This document shows positions 19,201 to 27,113 of a stretch of 64,000 bases of DNA, piece after piece. The notes below the pieces were generated by a model. That model did not search any database and was not told the origin of the DNA. It saw nothing but the letters and a program-made list of their open reading frames with translations. Numbering within the stretch: position 1 is the stretch's first letter; every line of letters begins with the position of its first letter. Location of the stretch: assembly GCA_003134855.1 (NCBI GenBank), contig PLCS01000011.1:1-64000 (forward strand), in the 5' to 3' direction. Both the position numbers and the translations under genes were made by a program. This stretch comes from Acidobacteriaceae bacterium. Lineage in GTDB: Bacteria; Acidobacteriota; Terriglobia; Terriglobales; Acidobacteriaceae.

Positions 19201-19611
19201 CTGATCCACCACCTCGCCCACGCTCGCATCCTCGGTCTTGAGCAGCTCTCCCGAGGCCTGGACCTTAACAATTTGGGTCTCTGTTCCCAGGCTCAACTGC
19301 AAGTCGAGAGTAACCTGTTGGCCGACTTCAACTTCGATGGTCTGTAGGGCCTGCTTGAAGCCGGGACTATCGACAGTCAGCGTGTAAGCGCCCGGCTGCA
19401 AGCCCGCAATCTCATAGAGTCCGGACGAGTTGGAATGAACATCGCGCTCAGCGCCGGTTCCTTTGGCGGTGATGTGAATGCGCGCGCCGATGATGGAGCG
19501 ATGCTGCGGGTCGAGAATCGATCCGCGCACCACCGCGTAATTGCTTTGCGCATGGGTTGTGATCGGGGCGATGGCAAGACAAAGAACAACAAACACGATT
19601 TTGCGGATCAT
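16225..19611 (-). CDS. TonB-dependent receptor, Oar-like, with N-terminal carboxypeptidase-regulatory domain
   Basis: The protein takes up large nutrients, probably oligosaccharides or peptides, across the outer membrane. It is 1128 residues. A signal peptide (residues 1-21, ending THAQ) is followed by a CarboxypepD_reg domain (about 27-110: VVRGSILDPQHRSIIGARI), a plug region (SLPLNGRMLIDLVLTVPG, and NANYFLLDGATNTDPTF), a Gly-rich turn (EMGGAGGGQINIVTRSG) and a long barrel ending ARVSF. ATG at 19611 has the ribosome site GGAGAG. The downstream terminator-like hairpin is at 16173-16200. Its leader and signal peptide resemble those of the next receptor gene. Confidence 0.93.
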   Translation of the reverse strand: MIRKIVFVVLCLAIAPITTHAQSNYAVVRGSILDPQHRSIIGARIHITAKGTGAERDVHSNSSGLYEIAGLQPGAYTLTVDSPGFKQALQTIEVEVGQQVTLDLQLSLGTETQIVKVQASGELLKTEDASVGEVVDQRSVDSLPLNGRMLIDLVLTVPGAHISHGAAVGDMSSLYWRPGERSAVSIGGSRPNANYFLLDGATNTDPTFSTQNLSPSPDAVQEFEVQTGSYSAEMGGAGGGQINIVTRSGNSQFHGTAYEFLRNGDMDAHSFNQMGTSNFLVQNNFGASFGGPVKHAGKTFFFLNYEALRHVETDAMVDTVPTAAEDSGDFSQSGVNIYDPSTTAPNPGYNSSLPVSKANPQYIRQQFVYNGVKNVIPPGRLTKAASIMLNKYTPQPNTMNMGGSTMMGQPTVIGAGNDANNYLDTRKEHMTDDQGTVRVDHNFAKGDTAFIRYSVASEYGFMPEGLPGFGLYHDNFSQQGTGAWTRVISTRMVNMASIAVSRLAMSHTTESAGTNDIVDELGITGTGFGGPKAWGAPYFNVQGFSPLGDNYLATPMKAWDTVIEGRDSLSWQIGRHSAKFGGAYQKFIWPMWGFFQNRGYYQFTNGYTTQYALNDGVSGSALADFLLGLPAARQGQAGVPQMNLHQWYANGYGQDAWRLTTTTTLTYGVRYEFMSPLIDVDYTNSNLDLSSGTPQVFIGGQNGYPRGLMYANKTNFAPRLGLAQSLPRLGLVAHIAYGIFYTPVDMNTWCNQRHNVPYVFPETAQSDPYIPSITTLNFPTPVLGTTAVSFTGLQLHAPAQYVQQWSASLEKQVGAETTIEIGYLGAGGFHLQRSHLINNAQPGPGLIQPRRPHPKISFVANTVFPAAVASTMTSSTFPVTTVNLLENTSQSWYDAGYVNVRRRYARGLSFLANYTFAKALENAPDFRSPMFEAATPQNNDDLNAEKGPGCDIRQRAAVSAVYNSPTFGANHLMQSLTRDWRGSIEYQAQTGFPLTISVFGDTANAGTVVGENPIRANSTSQKVFASGTRNSTTWFNPGAFAAPPAYTYGNVGRNSVYGPGLQTMDLALVRSFSLPEKARLEARAEFFNALNHTNLGTPNRFVNTSSFGSITEVATPGREIQLSARVSF

Positions 19612-19905
19612 GGCTCTCCTTCAAAATAACTGCATCGTATGTGCCGCGGGAAAGGCGGCAACCCTTGCCGGGAAGATGCCTAGTGTGCCCGGGAAATTTT
19701 CGTGCGTGAATTGCTTTGAGCCAGTGGTGCGGGGAAGCACACCGGTCGCCGCGCGATCGATTACTTTGAAGTCTAGTAGCTGGCCGTGTCGCGGTCTTCG
19801 TCCATTGGGTGGGGAACCGGCTCATCCGTTTGGTGGAGGCAAGACGGCAAAGGGCCATTCCGCCCGGTGGAATGGCCCTTATGGTAATGCAAATTATTTA
19901 GCTTT
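19612..19905. repeat. Duplicated receptor leader, copy A
   Basis: This gap upstream of the first receptor matches, with gaps, the sequence upstream of the second receptor (23336-23620). Shared blocks include CATGGCTCTCCT at the start codon, a GTCTTCG(T/C)CC(A/C) block, GTGGAGGCA and the hairpin at the far end. It should contain the receptor promoter. Confidence 0.6.
19850..19880. terminator. Terminator-like hairpin after receptor 2
   Basis: AAGGGCCATTCC and GGAATGGCCCTT pair perfectly around a short GC loop. In the minus direction it lies about 48 bases after the stop of the second receptor and is followed by a short T run. A near-identical hairpin follows rlmN at 23579-23607. Confidence 0.65.
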
Positions 19906-19927
19906 CAGTGACCAGAGCAATACTCCT

Positions 19928-22900
19928 CTACCAGAGCAGCTTCAAGGCCAATTGAAACTCCCTGGAAGGCCCCACCGTCGTGATCTTTCCGAAGTTTGTA
20001 TCCGCCATGTTGCTGTCGGGATTCAGGAATTGCGTATGATTGAAGGCGTTGAACGCGTCGGCCCGGAATTGTAGGTTCATCGACTCGCGCAAAGCAATGA
20101 GTTTTCCGGCGCCAATGTCATAATTGTCAACTCCCGGTCCCGTGATAATATTCGGGCCGGAGTTTCCGAAGGTGTTAGGCGCGGGTTTCGCGAAGCAGGA
20201 AGTATCGAACCAGTAGTGGCCGTTGGTGCGAACATCCTTGTTCTTCTGGCTGGATCGTCCGTCGCATAAACGATCGGCGCGAAATTGCGTCATCGGATCC
20301 ATTGTCGTACTGCTCGCGGCTAACACGGTGAAAGGGTTTCCCTTGTTGAACGTCGCAATCGTATCCAGGGTCCAGCCGCCCACTATGTGGTCCAAAACAG
20401 AAGAAATCCCGGTGAGGAATCGCTTTCCATTGCCGAGCGGCAAATTCCAAACGCCGCTTGCTACCAGGCGCTGTGGAACATTGTACCCAGCCATCCCCTT
20501 ATCGCAACTGAGACAGGTGCCTCTCTCATTGATCCCAACGGGCGCCCCGCCTTGTTCGGTGTTGCTGAGAACCTTTGACCAGGTGTAATTGGCCACAAAA
20601 CTCAGGCCATTGGAAAACTGCCTTTGGAATTTAGCCACGAAGGCATTGTAGCTGGATGACCCCTCGTCGGCGGCCTCATAAATGTAATTAAATTGCTTGT
20701 ACGGACGGACCGATTGATCGCATACATATGAGCCCGCCACTGAGCAATCATCGGCATTCCACCGTATCGGCAGCTTGCGCGACTGCGATCCTATGTAATC
20801 GATCTCGGCAATCGTGCTCTTGTTAAGGTTATGCTGAATCGCCAGGCTCCATTGCTCAATGTAAGTCGTGCGTAAATTTGTATCCAGCGCGAAGACAGTG
20901 CCCTTGACATTATTCGCAAAAGTTTGGGTGATGGTCGCCTGAGTCATCGGTGGAAATACGTTTTGACCGAGAACGTAGGTGGGCGTCACAGAGGACTGAT
21001 TGGTGATGGATTGAACGATGGCGACGCCAGGAGCGGTGATTGCGAACAGCTCGTAGATCGCATTCTCCGCCGGATAATAGATTCCCCCGCCGGCCCGGAT
21101 GATTGTTCCATGCAAGAAACCCGGCTGCCATGCTATCCCAACGCGAGGAGCGAAGTTGTTGAGATCGATCTTGTATATCTCTGGACTGACCGCTCCCAGC
21201 GCGGCGTACTCCACCTGGCCAGTCTGGAAATTGAATGAATGCGGGTACAGGCTGTTATTGCCAGCCGCGTTGGGTGGCGTGCTGATATTCCATCCCAGGC
21301 CGGCGTTAATTGTAAGGTTTGGCAGAACTCGCCATGTGTCCTGAGCATAGGGCGTAACCGCGGTCCAGCGGAAATGCGTGCGCGGCATCGATGTTACGGT
21401 GCCGTTCTGGGGCATGCCCAGCAGAAAATCGGCGAAGGAGTTGCCCGTGCCTGATACCGGCGCCAAAGTTCCGGTGCCATTAAGCGCCAACTGCGCGGTA
21501 TAAACCGGATTGAAGTACACACCGCCCCGGGAAAAGAAGTTCGAGCTCTCCTGGACCGTGCGAACATAGTTGAGATCGACGCCAAAGCTCATCTCGTGCT
21601 TGGCCTTCAGCAGATTGATACTTTCATGCATCTGATACTGGTTATCGATGTTTCCGATCAGGCCTTGGGCGCGGCCGAATGAAGGGGTCGCGGCGGTGGC
21701 GCCGGACGTGTTAAAGCCGCTGAGAAAGATTCCGGGGACTCCATTCGGGTCCGCAGTTCCCGTGATGCCCAATGTTCCCTGCACGTCGTTTTGAATGTCT
21801 CCGGCGGTGAATACCGAGGGGTGAAGAAATCCCAGGCGAAACTCATTCACAAGATGAGGAGTTAGCGTGGTGGTCAATTGAGCCATGAAAAAGTTCGTGC
21901 TCAACGGAAAACCGTTCCCCGCAAGAGGAAACAGAGCATTGTTATGTGACGGCGAGTTCTCGTATACGTACTGACCAAAGAGGCTGTTCCGGGCGTTGAG
22001 GTTCGCATCGATGCGGCCCCCATATTGATTGTAGTTATCGGTGGTTACCGGGTTGCCCGCGAGATTTTGTGATGAGTAACTTGGAGCGGACAAATAATAT
22101 GCGAGCAGTTTCTTGGCCATGTCATTGATACGGGCTGCCGGAATTATATTTCCGGCAAAGGGCTGTCTTTGCCCTGTGGCCTGATCATAGGTGGACGGAT
22201 CGTAAATCTTGGCGCTTAGCTCGGAGAAATCCCCGCCAAACATCTTTGCCGAGGGAACGGTGGCTTTTGCCGTATTGGAAAGCACCTGGCGGCGGTCCTC
22301 GTAATGAGCAAAGAAGAATATGCGATCCCGCAGGATGGGTCCGCCAACCGCGCCGCCAAACTGGTTGCGGTGAAAAGGGCTGAGCGCGGCGCCCGGCAGA
22401 TCGAAAAACTGGTGTGCGTCGAGGTTCGTATTTCTGACGAATTCGAAGGTCTCACCGTGCAGGCGGTTGCTCCCGCCCTTTGTCGCCAGGCTGACTACAC
22501 CACCATCATTCGGTCCCTCGGAAGGAAGAAAAAATCCTTCGTGAATTTTGAACTGGTCAATAGCCGCAACGGAAAGATTCAAGGACGCCTGGCCCAGGCG
22601 GCTGCCTGCGGTGGAGATGCCGTTGATCAAGTATCCGGTGAGATCCTGCTCGATACCATCAATAATGATGGTGCGGTCGGGATGGCCGACCTGAAGAGTC
22701 GTGAAATCCGAGACCGTTGTGCCGGAGGTTTGGGCGGCGCCGGAGAGAAGGCCCAACTGCAGAAAATCACGGCCATTTAAGGGCAAATCCCTAACATTTA
22801 CCGGTTCGATGAGCGTTCCAAGCTCGCTCGAAGTCGGCTCCCAGAGAGAACCTGACCCTGTCGCATCCACGGTTACTGTGACCGAGGCTGAAGCAAGTCC

Positions 22901-23335
22901 CAGTATAGCATTCTGGGTTGCGCGCTGGGAAACAGTAACGATTAAGTGAGTAATGGAATAGGACTTGAATCCTTGCTTCGAGACCTCCAGTGAATATGTC
23001 CCCGGCTGGACGGACAGAAAAGCGTAAACTCCATTTGCGTTTGTGCGAGTCACTAACTTACCGCCTGTTTCCGTGTTGAGCAATGTAACGTCACAATCCT
23101 GAATTACGGCGCCTGTGCCATCTTGAACCACGCCCTCGACGACCGAAGCGCTCGACTGGCCAAACGCGCGCGGCGAGAACGCGCCTAACATGCACACTAT
23201 GAGAAAAAATGTGATTCCGATTCTTAGCATCCGATTATTAATGTTTTGTTTGGTGGGATTTACGGGGCTTTGGGCGGAAAATGTGATATGGGCAATTGCA
23301 AGACAAGGAATTCCCGGCACGATTTGTTGAATCAT
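19928..23335 (-). CDS. TonB-dependent receptor, Oar-like, second paralogue
   Basis: This is an outer-membrane importer like its neighbour, 1135 residues from ATG at 23335. It carries a CarboxypepD_reg domain (VVEGVVQDGTGAVIQDCDV), a plug (DLPLNGRDFLQLGLLSG, and TIIIDGIEQDLTGY), the FFLPSEGPNDGGVVSLATKGG turn region and a barrel ending ALKLLW. The ribosome site GAGGAG favours 23335. From there the protein has two successive signal-peptide-like segments: one (MIQQIVPGIPCLAIAHI) resembling that of receptor 1, and a second (ITFFLIVCMLGAFSPRAFGQ). An internal ATG at 23230 would start directly at the second. The first segment may be a relic of the duplicated leader. Confidence 0.9.
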   Translation of the reverse strand: MIQQIVPGIPCLAIAHITFSAQSPVNPTKQNINNRMLRIGITFFLIVCMLGAFSPRAFGQSSASVVEGVVQDGTGAVIQDCDVTLLNTETGGKLVTRTNANGVYAFLSVQPGTYSLEVSKQGFKSYSITHLIVTVSQRATQNAILGLASASVTVTVDATGSGSLWEPTSSELGTLIEPVNVRDLPLNGRDFLQLGLLSGAAQTSGTTVSDFTTLQVGHPDRTIIIDGIEQDLTGYLINGISTAGSRLGQASLNLSVAAIDQFKIHEGFFLPSEGPNDGGVVSLATKGGSNRLHGETFEFVRNTNLDAHQFFDLPGAALSPFHRNQFGGAVGGPILRDRIFFFAHYEDRRQVLSNTAKATVPSAKMFGGDFSELSAKIYDPSTYDQATGQRQPFAGNIIPAARINDMAKKLLAYYLSAPSYSSQNLAGNPVTTDNYNQYGGRIDANLNARNSLFGQYVYENSPSHNNALFPLAGNGFPLSTNFFMAQLTTTLTPHLVNEFRLGFLHPSVFTAGDIQNDVQGTLGITGTADPNGVPGIFLSGFNTSGATAATPSFGRAQGLIGNIDNQYQMHESINLLKAKHEMSFGVDLNYVRTVQESSNFFSRGGVYFNPVYTAQLALNGTGTLAPVSGTGNSFADFLLGMPQNGTVTSMPRTHFRWTAVTPYAQDTWRVLPNLTINAGLGWNISTPPNAAGNNSLYPHSFNFQTGQVEYAALGAVSPEIYKIDLNNFAPRVGIAWQPGFLHGTIIRAGGGIYYPAENAIYELFAITAPGVAIVQSITNQSSVTPTYVLGQNVFPPMTQATITQTFANNVKGTVFALDTNLRTTYIEQWSLAIQHNLNKSTIAEIDYIGSQSRKLPIRWNADDCSVAGSYVCDQSVRPYKQFNYIYEAADEGSSSYNAFVAKFQRQFSNGLSFVANYTWSKVLSNTEQGGAPVGINERGTCLSCDKGMAGYNVPQRLVASGVWNLPLGNGKRFLTGISSVLDHIVGGWTLDTIATFNKGNPFTVLAASSTTMDPMTQFRADRLCDGRSSQKNKDVRTNGHYWFDTSCFAKPAPNTFGNSGPNIITGPGVDNYDIGAGKLIALRESMNLQFRADAFNAFNHTQFLNPDSNMADTNFGKITTVGPSREFQLALKLLW

Positions 23336-23620
23336 GGCTCTCCTCAAATGAAAAAACTGCGTGTTAATAGGACCGCGATGAAAACCGCGGACCCAGGCCA
23401 GCGCATGCGTTGTGCGTCAAGCCGAGTTTGAAATTCACACTTCTGTGCGCTGACTGAATGTCGAATGCACACAGATCACTACGCGGTGATTTTCAAACAG
23501 TCTAAGAAGAAGCCGCGCCGGTGTCTTCGCCCCATAGGTGGACCGCCGCATCATCCTTTGTGTGGAGGCAGAACAACTAAGGCCATTCCGCACAGCGGAA
23601 TGGCCTTCGGGTAATGCGCA
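23336..23620. repeat. Duplicated receptor leader, copy B
   Basis: This sequence upstream of the second receptor is the counterpart of 19612-19905. It starts with the same CATGGCTCTCCT block at the ATG and ends in the same terminator-type hairpin. It should contain the promoter of the receptor gene. Confidence 0.6.
23579..23607. terminator. Terminator-like hairpin after rlmN
   Basis: AAGGCCATTCCG and CGGAATGGCCTT pair perfectly around a five-base loop about 100 bases past the rlmN stop in the minus direction. It is a near copy of the hairpin at 19850-19880. Confidence 0.6.
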
Positions 23621-23705
23621 AAGAATGGAATCGCAAACGAACGCTATACGCCGGTCATGTCGCAGACAGAAGCTGGGCTTTGTCACTCCTGAAACTGCAA
23701 CCGGC

Positions 23706-24992
23706 TTACCCCTCCACCGTCCGCTTCAACTGCCCGCAGGCGGCGTAGATGTCTCGCCCGCGCGGCTTGCGCACGTAGGCCGGAATCCCCGCATCCGCCA
23801 GCGTTTGCCGGAAGGCTTCCACGGCTTCCGTTTGCGGCGTTGCGTACTCGATGCCGGGACCGGGATTCCAGGCGATCAAATTCACTTTGGCGGGAAGGCC
23901 CGTGCGACGGATGAGACGAGCCACTTCGACGGCGTGTTCTGGGCGGTCGGTGACGCCGCCCAGAAGCACGTATTCAAACGTAATGCGCTCGCGGGGGCGG
24001 AGTTTTATCGGTCGCACGGCGTCGATCACCGCGGCAATCGGCCACTTGCGGTTGATGGGCATGATCTGGCTGCGAATCGCATCGTTGGGCGCGTTGAGGC
24101 TGATGGCCAGCTTGGGCCGGAACTCCGGCGGCTCGGCGGCAAAGCGTTCAATACCCGGCACAATTCCCGAAGTGGAGACGGTCATGCGCTGCGGGCTGAG
24201 GCCAACCTCGCGCACCAGTAGCCGCACCGCGTCCATGAAGTTGTCGTAGTTCAGGAACGGCTCGCCCATGCCCATGAAGACCAGGTTCACGCGATCACGC
24301 CCCACTTCGACGGCGTGACGGTCGAAGACAGCCAGCACCTGCCCGGCGATTTCGCCCGCGGTGAGATTGCGCTGCAAGCCGAGCCGGGCCGTGAGACAGA
24401 AGTCGCAATTGACCGCGCAGCCTACCTGGCTGGAGACGCAGAGCGTGGCGCGCTGCCTGCTATGTTCCCTGGTCTCAGAATCGAGACCAGGGGCACCCAG
24501 CCCTTGGGTGGAACCGAGTTGGTGGTTTCCCACCCTTTCCGCAGAAAAACGCGGATAGGATGGGGCACGGAGGGTTTCTGAACCATTCCCGTTGCTTCCT
24601 CCGCCAGCGTCGCTCCCGTCGCCCGATTCGCCGTCGTCTCCTTCTGGCATCCAGACGGTCTCGACGGTCAGACCATCGCCGCATTGCCCCTCGACCAGGT
24701 AGCGCTCCGTGCCGTCCGCGGATTGGAAGACTTGAGCAATGGCCGGCCGGTCCACCTGCCAGCCTTCAGACGCCAGCCGCTGGCGCAGAGCCTTGGGCAG
24801 TGTGGTGATCGCATCCAGCTCGGCAATTCGCTGGCGATAGAGGGCTTCAGCCAACTGCCGGCCACGCCAGGCCGGTTCGCCTGCCTCCACCATGCAGGCC
24901 GCCAGCGCCTCCGCGTCCAGGCCGAAGAGACTCTTGCGGCTCTGCAGGCTAGGAACGTCTAAGGGAACGAATTGGCTGGGATTTTCTCTCAT
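23706..24992 (-). CDS. rlmN: RlmN-type 23S rRNA/tRNA adenine-C2 methyltransferase with repeat-derived insertion
   Basis: RlmN methylates C2 of A2503 in 23S rRNA and A37 of some tRNAs by radical SAM chemistry. The 428-residue product shows the radical SAM cluster motif CAVNCDFC, the preceding RATLCVSSQVGC, FMGMGEPFLNYDN, the AISLNAPND loop and the C-terminal catalytic Cys in YAACGQL. ATG at 24992 is chosen because it gives the usual N-terminus; a TTG at 25040 is possible. Between ETVWMPEGDD and RATLCV, where relatives have only a few residues, about 60 extra residues (121-180) are present: a Gly/Ser/Asp-rich part and a stretch encoded by palindromic repeats (24467-24568). The active-site motifs are intact, so the insertion is probably tolerated. 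The gene is divergent from the M16 peptidase. Confidence 0.92.
   Translation of the reverse strand: MRENPSQFVPLDVPSLQSRKSLFGLDAEALAACMVEAGEPAWRGRQLAEALYRQRIAELDAITTLPKALRQRLASEGWQVDRPAIAQVFQSADGTERYLVEGQCGDGLTVETVWMPEGDDGESGDGSDAGGGSNGNGSETLRAPSYPRFSAERVGNHQLGSTQGLGAPGLDSETREHSRQRATLCVSSQVGCAVNCDFCLTARLGLQRNLTAGEIAGQVLAVFDRHAVEVGRDRVNLVFMGMGEPFLNYDNFMDAVRLLVREVGLSPQRMTVSTSGIVPGIERFAAEPPEFRPKLAISLNAPNDAIRSQIMPINRKWPIAAVIDAVRPIKLRPRERITFEYVLLGGVTDRPEHAVEVARLIRRTGLPAKVNLIAWNPGPGIEYATPQTEAVEAFRQTLADAGIPAYVRKPRGRDIYAACGQLKRTVEG
24467..24568. repeat. Composite palindromic repeat (types C and A) inside rlmN
   Basis: A type C hairpin CCCTGGTCTC...GAGACCAGGG (24467-24492) is followed by a small hairpin (GCACCCAGCCCTTGGGTGG) and a type A unit (24524-24568: GGTTTCCCACCCTTTCCGC ... 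GGATGGGGCAC). All three are read in frame by rlmN on the minus strand. Confidence 0.85.
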
Positions 24993-25084
24993 GGCTGGGG
25001 CCAGAATAGAGCATTTCCCCCACGCGCCGCATTCTCCCAAAAAATACCGCGCAAGCCCGCATTAGCCTACAATCAATTTTTGTA

Positions 25085-25100
25085 CCCTGATCCCTGATCT
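25085..25100. repeat. Short CCCTGAT tandem repeat upstream of the M16 gene
   Basis: Two CCCTGATC-like units lie just before the ribosome site of the M16 peptidase gene. A longer run of the same heptamer lies upstream of ribE (59152-59187). Confidence 0.5.
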
Positions 25101-25117
25101 CGGACCCCTGGAGAACG

Positions 25118-26392
25118 ATGACTACGGAACGCAATCTTCGCCGCACCGTACTGCCGAACGGCCTGATCCTGCTGACCGAGCGTATGGAGTATATGCGTTC
25201 GGTGGCCATGGGCGTATGGATCAAATCCGGCTCCCGCTGCGAGGCCGCCGAGACCAACGGCATCTCCCACTTTGTTGAGCACATGCTCTTCAAGGGCACA
25301 CGCTCCCGCACCGCGCAGCACATTGCCCGCGAGATGGATTCGATCGGCGGCAACCTGGACGCCTTCACCGGCAAGGAGACCATCTGCTTCAACGTCAAGT
25401 CGCTGGCCGAGCATGTGCCCATTGCGCTGGACGTGCTGGCCGACCTGGTGCTCAATCCGGTCTTCGACCTGCCCGACATCGAGCGCGAGCGCGGCGTGAT
25501 TCTGGAAGAGATCAAGATCGACGAGGACAATCCGGACGTGCTGGTCCACGAGCTGTTTACGCAGGCCTTCTGGAAGGATCATCCGCTGGGCTGGCCGATT
25601 CTGGGCACCTCGGCGACGGTGGCGGGACTGAACCAGCTGAGCCTGGTCGACTATCACTGCGACCGCTTTCACGGCGGCAACATGATCTTTGCCGCGGCCG
25701 GCAATCTGGACCACGATGACTTTGCCGAGACCATTGCCCGAAAGTTTGCAACTCTGGCCGGCGGGGCCACACTGCATGAATTGCCCGCGCCCAAGGCGGA
25801 AGCACGCATCGTGCAGCGCAACAAAAAATCTTTGGAGCAGGTGCAGATCTGCCTCGGCCTCCCCGCTCCTCCCATCACCGACGAGAGCCGCTACGCCACG
25901 CTCATCTTGAATACCGTGCTGGGCGGCGGCATGAGCTCGCGCCTCTTCCAGACCATCCGCGAGGAGCGCGGCATGGCCTACTCGATCTACTCCGACCTCA
26001 GCCCCTACCGCGACACCGGAACGTTGTGCGTCTATGCGGGCACATCGGCGGGCAAGGCTCTGGAGGTGGTGGACCTGATCCTCGACGAGTTCCGCAAGCT
26101 GAAGCAGGAGCCGCTCAGCGTCGAGGAACTGACCCGCGCCAAGGACCAGGTAAAGGGCAACATCCTCATGGGCCTGGAGAGCTCGAATGCGCGCATGGCC
26201 AACCTGGCGCGCCAGGAGATGTACTTCCACGAATTCATCACCGTGGACGAGATCATCGCCCGCATCAACGAAGTGGCTGCGGATCACGTGCAGACGATGG
26301 CCCAGCGCCTCTTCGCCCCCGAGCGCATCGCCGTTACCCTGCTGGGGCGGCTCGATGGGGTGAAGCTGAAGCGGGACCGGCTGGAGTGTTGA
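25118..26392 (+). CDS. M16 family zinc peptidase (processing-protease-like)
   Basis: The 424-residue protein is a member of the pitrilysin/M16B family, related to mitochondrial processing peptidase. The inverted zinc motif HFVEH is at residues 51-55 (H51 and H55 bind zinc, E54 is catalytic) and the third ligand E131 lies 76 residues later in VILEEIKIDED, as expected. The C-terminal domain has GGGMSSRLFQTIREERGMAYSIYS, the substrate-binding motif of the family. An active catalytic subunit is therefore likely. The ATG at 25118 follows GGAGAACG. The gene starts 125 bases from divergent rlmN. Confidence 0.93.
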   Translation: MTTERNLRRTVLPNGLILLTERMEYMRSVAMGVWIKSGSRCEAAETNGISHFVEHMLFKGTRSRTAQHIAREMDSIGGNLDAFTGKETICFNVKSLAEHVPIALDVLADLVLNPVFDLPDIERERGVILEEIKIDEDNPDVLVHELFTQAFWKDHPLGWPILGTSATVAGLNQLSLVDYHCDRFHGGNMIFAAAGNLDHDDFAETIARKFATLAGGATLHELPAPKAEARIVQRNKKSLEQVQICLGLPAPPITDESRYATLILNTVLGGGMSSRLFQTIREERGMAYSIYSDLSPYRDTGTLCVYAGTSAGKALEVVDLILDEFRKLKQEPLSVEELTRAKDQVKGNILMGLESSNARMANLARQEMYFHEFITVDEIIARINEVAADHVQTMAQRLFAPERIAVTLLGRLDGVKLKRDRLEC

Positions 26393-26395
26393 GAT

Positions 26396-26494
26396 GCAGC
26401 TTCTAGCCGCTAGCTCTTAGCCATTAGCTTCGAAGTTCGCCTTGACTGGCAGTGTTGCAACAACAAAAGCTAAAAGCTAGAAGCTAGAAGCTGC
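26396..26494. repeat. Long imperfect inverted repeat made of AGCTAGA/AGCTAAA units
   Basis: GCAGCTTCTAGC (26396-26407) pairs with GCTAGAAGCTGC (26483-26494), and the arms continue inward with few mismatches for about 33 bases (CTAGCTCTTAGCC against a matching strand). It lies between the M16 gene and the pilin gene and may terminate transcription of the former or be a mobile repeat. Confidence 0.65.
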
Positions 26495-26591
26495 TTTTCG
26501 AGCGTCCCATTTCCCTTTCGCGTCCATACGTTGTAGGATTTTCTCGGATGGGCTGGAGAGTTTTGGCCGCTCGCAGAGGAATGGGAATCTC

Positions 26592-27113
26592 ATGAATCGC
26601 ACGAAATCGAAGTCTCGCACTCGCCGCGCCGTGCTGCCCAACGGCTTTACCTTGATGGAGTTGCTCATCGTCATGGCCATCATCACCATCCTGATGCTGC
26701 TGGCCATTCCCTCCTTCAGCGCCTTGAAGAAAAGAGGCAACCATCTCTCGGCGATCAAGTCCATCCAGGCCATCCAGGAGGCGGAGACGATGTATTCGTC
26801 CAACTACCCGACCTACGGCTACGCCTGTTCGTTGCCGGCACTGGGGGGCGAGTCGAGCGCGGGTGCTCCTTCGCCAACTGCCGCGCAGTTTTTGAAGGCG
26901 GACATTACTTCGGGCTTCAAGGACGGCTACATCTTCGCGATCACTAATTGCACCAAGGTGTCAGCCAGCGGAACGGACCGCATCACCAGCTACACCATCA
27001 CCGCCGTGCCGCAGACCATCGGCAAAACCGGCGACAGCGGCTACTGCGCCGACGATTCCAGCATCAAATCCGACCCCGCGGGCGGCACCAACTGCACCCA
27101 GCTGGTGCAATGA
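26592..27113 (+). CDS. Type IV pilin-like protein
   Basis: The 173-residue protein has a short basic leader (18 residues) ending PNG, cleaved before FTLMELLIVMAII by prepilin peptidase, and the Glu at position +5 needed for pilin assembly. The hydrophobic helix continues to about residue 45. The globular part has four cysteines, including YACS, TNCTK, GYCADD and TNCTQ, which could form two disulphides. It is PilA- or GspG-like; major or minor pilin cannot be decided. The stop overlaps the next start codon (ATGA), which couples it to the LolA-like gene. A second, unusual pilin-like protein lies at 61159-61983. Confidence 0.88.
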   Translation: MNRTKSKSRTRRAVLPNGFTLMELLIVMAIITILMLLAIPSFSALKKRGNHLSAIKSIQAIQEAETMYSSNYPTYGYACSLPALGGESSAGAPSPTAAQFLKADITSGFKDGYIFAITNCTKVSASGTDRITSYTITAVPQTIGKTGDSGYCADDSSIKSDPAGGTNCTQLVQ

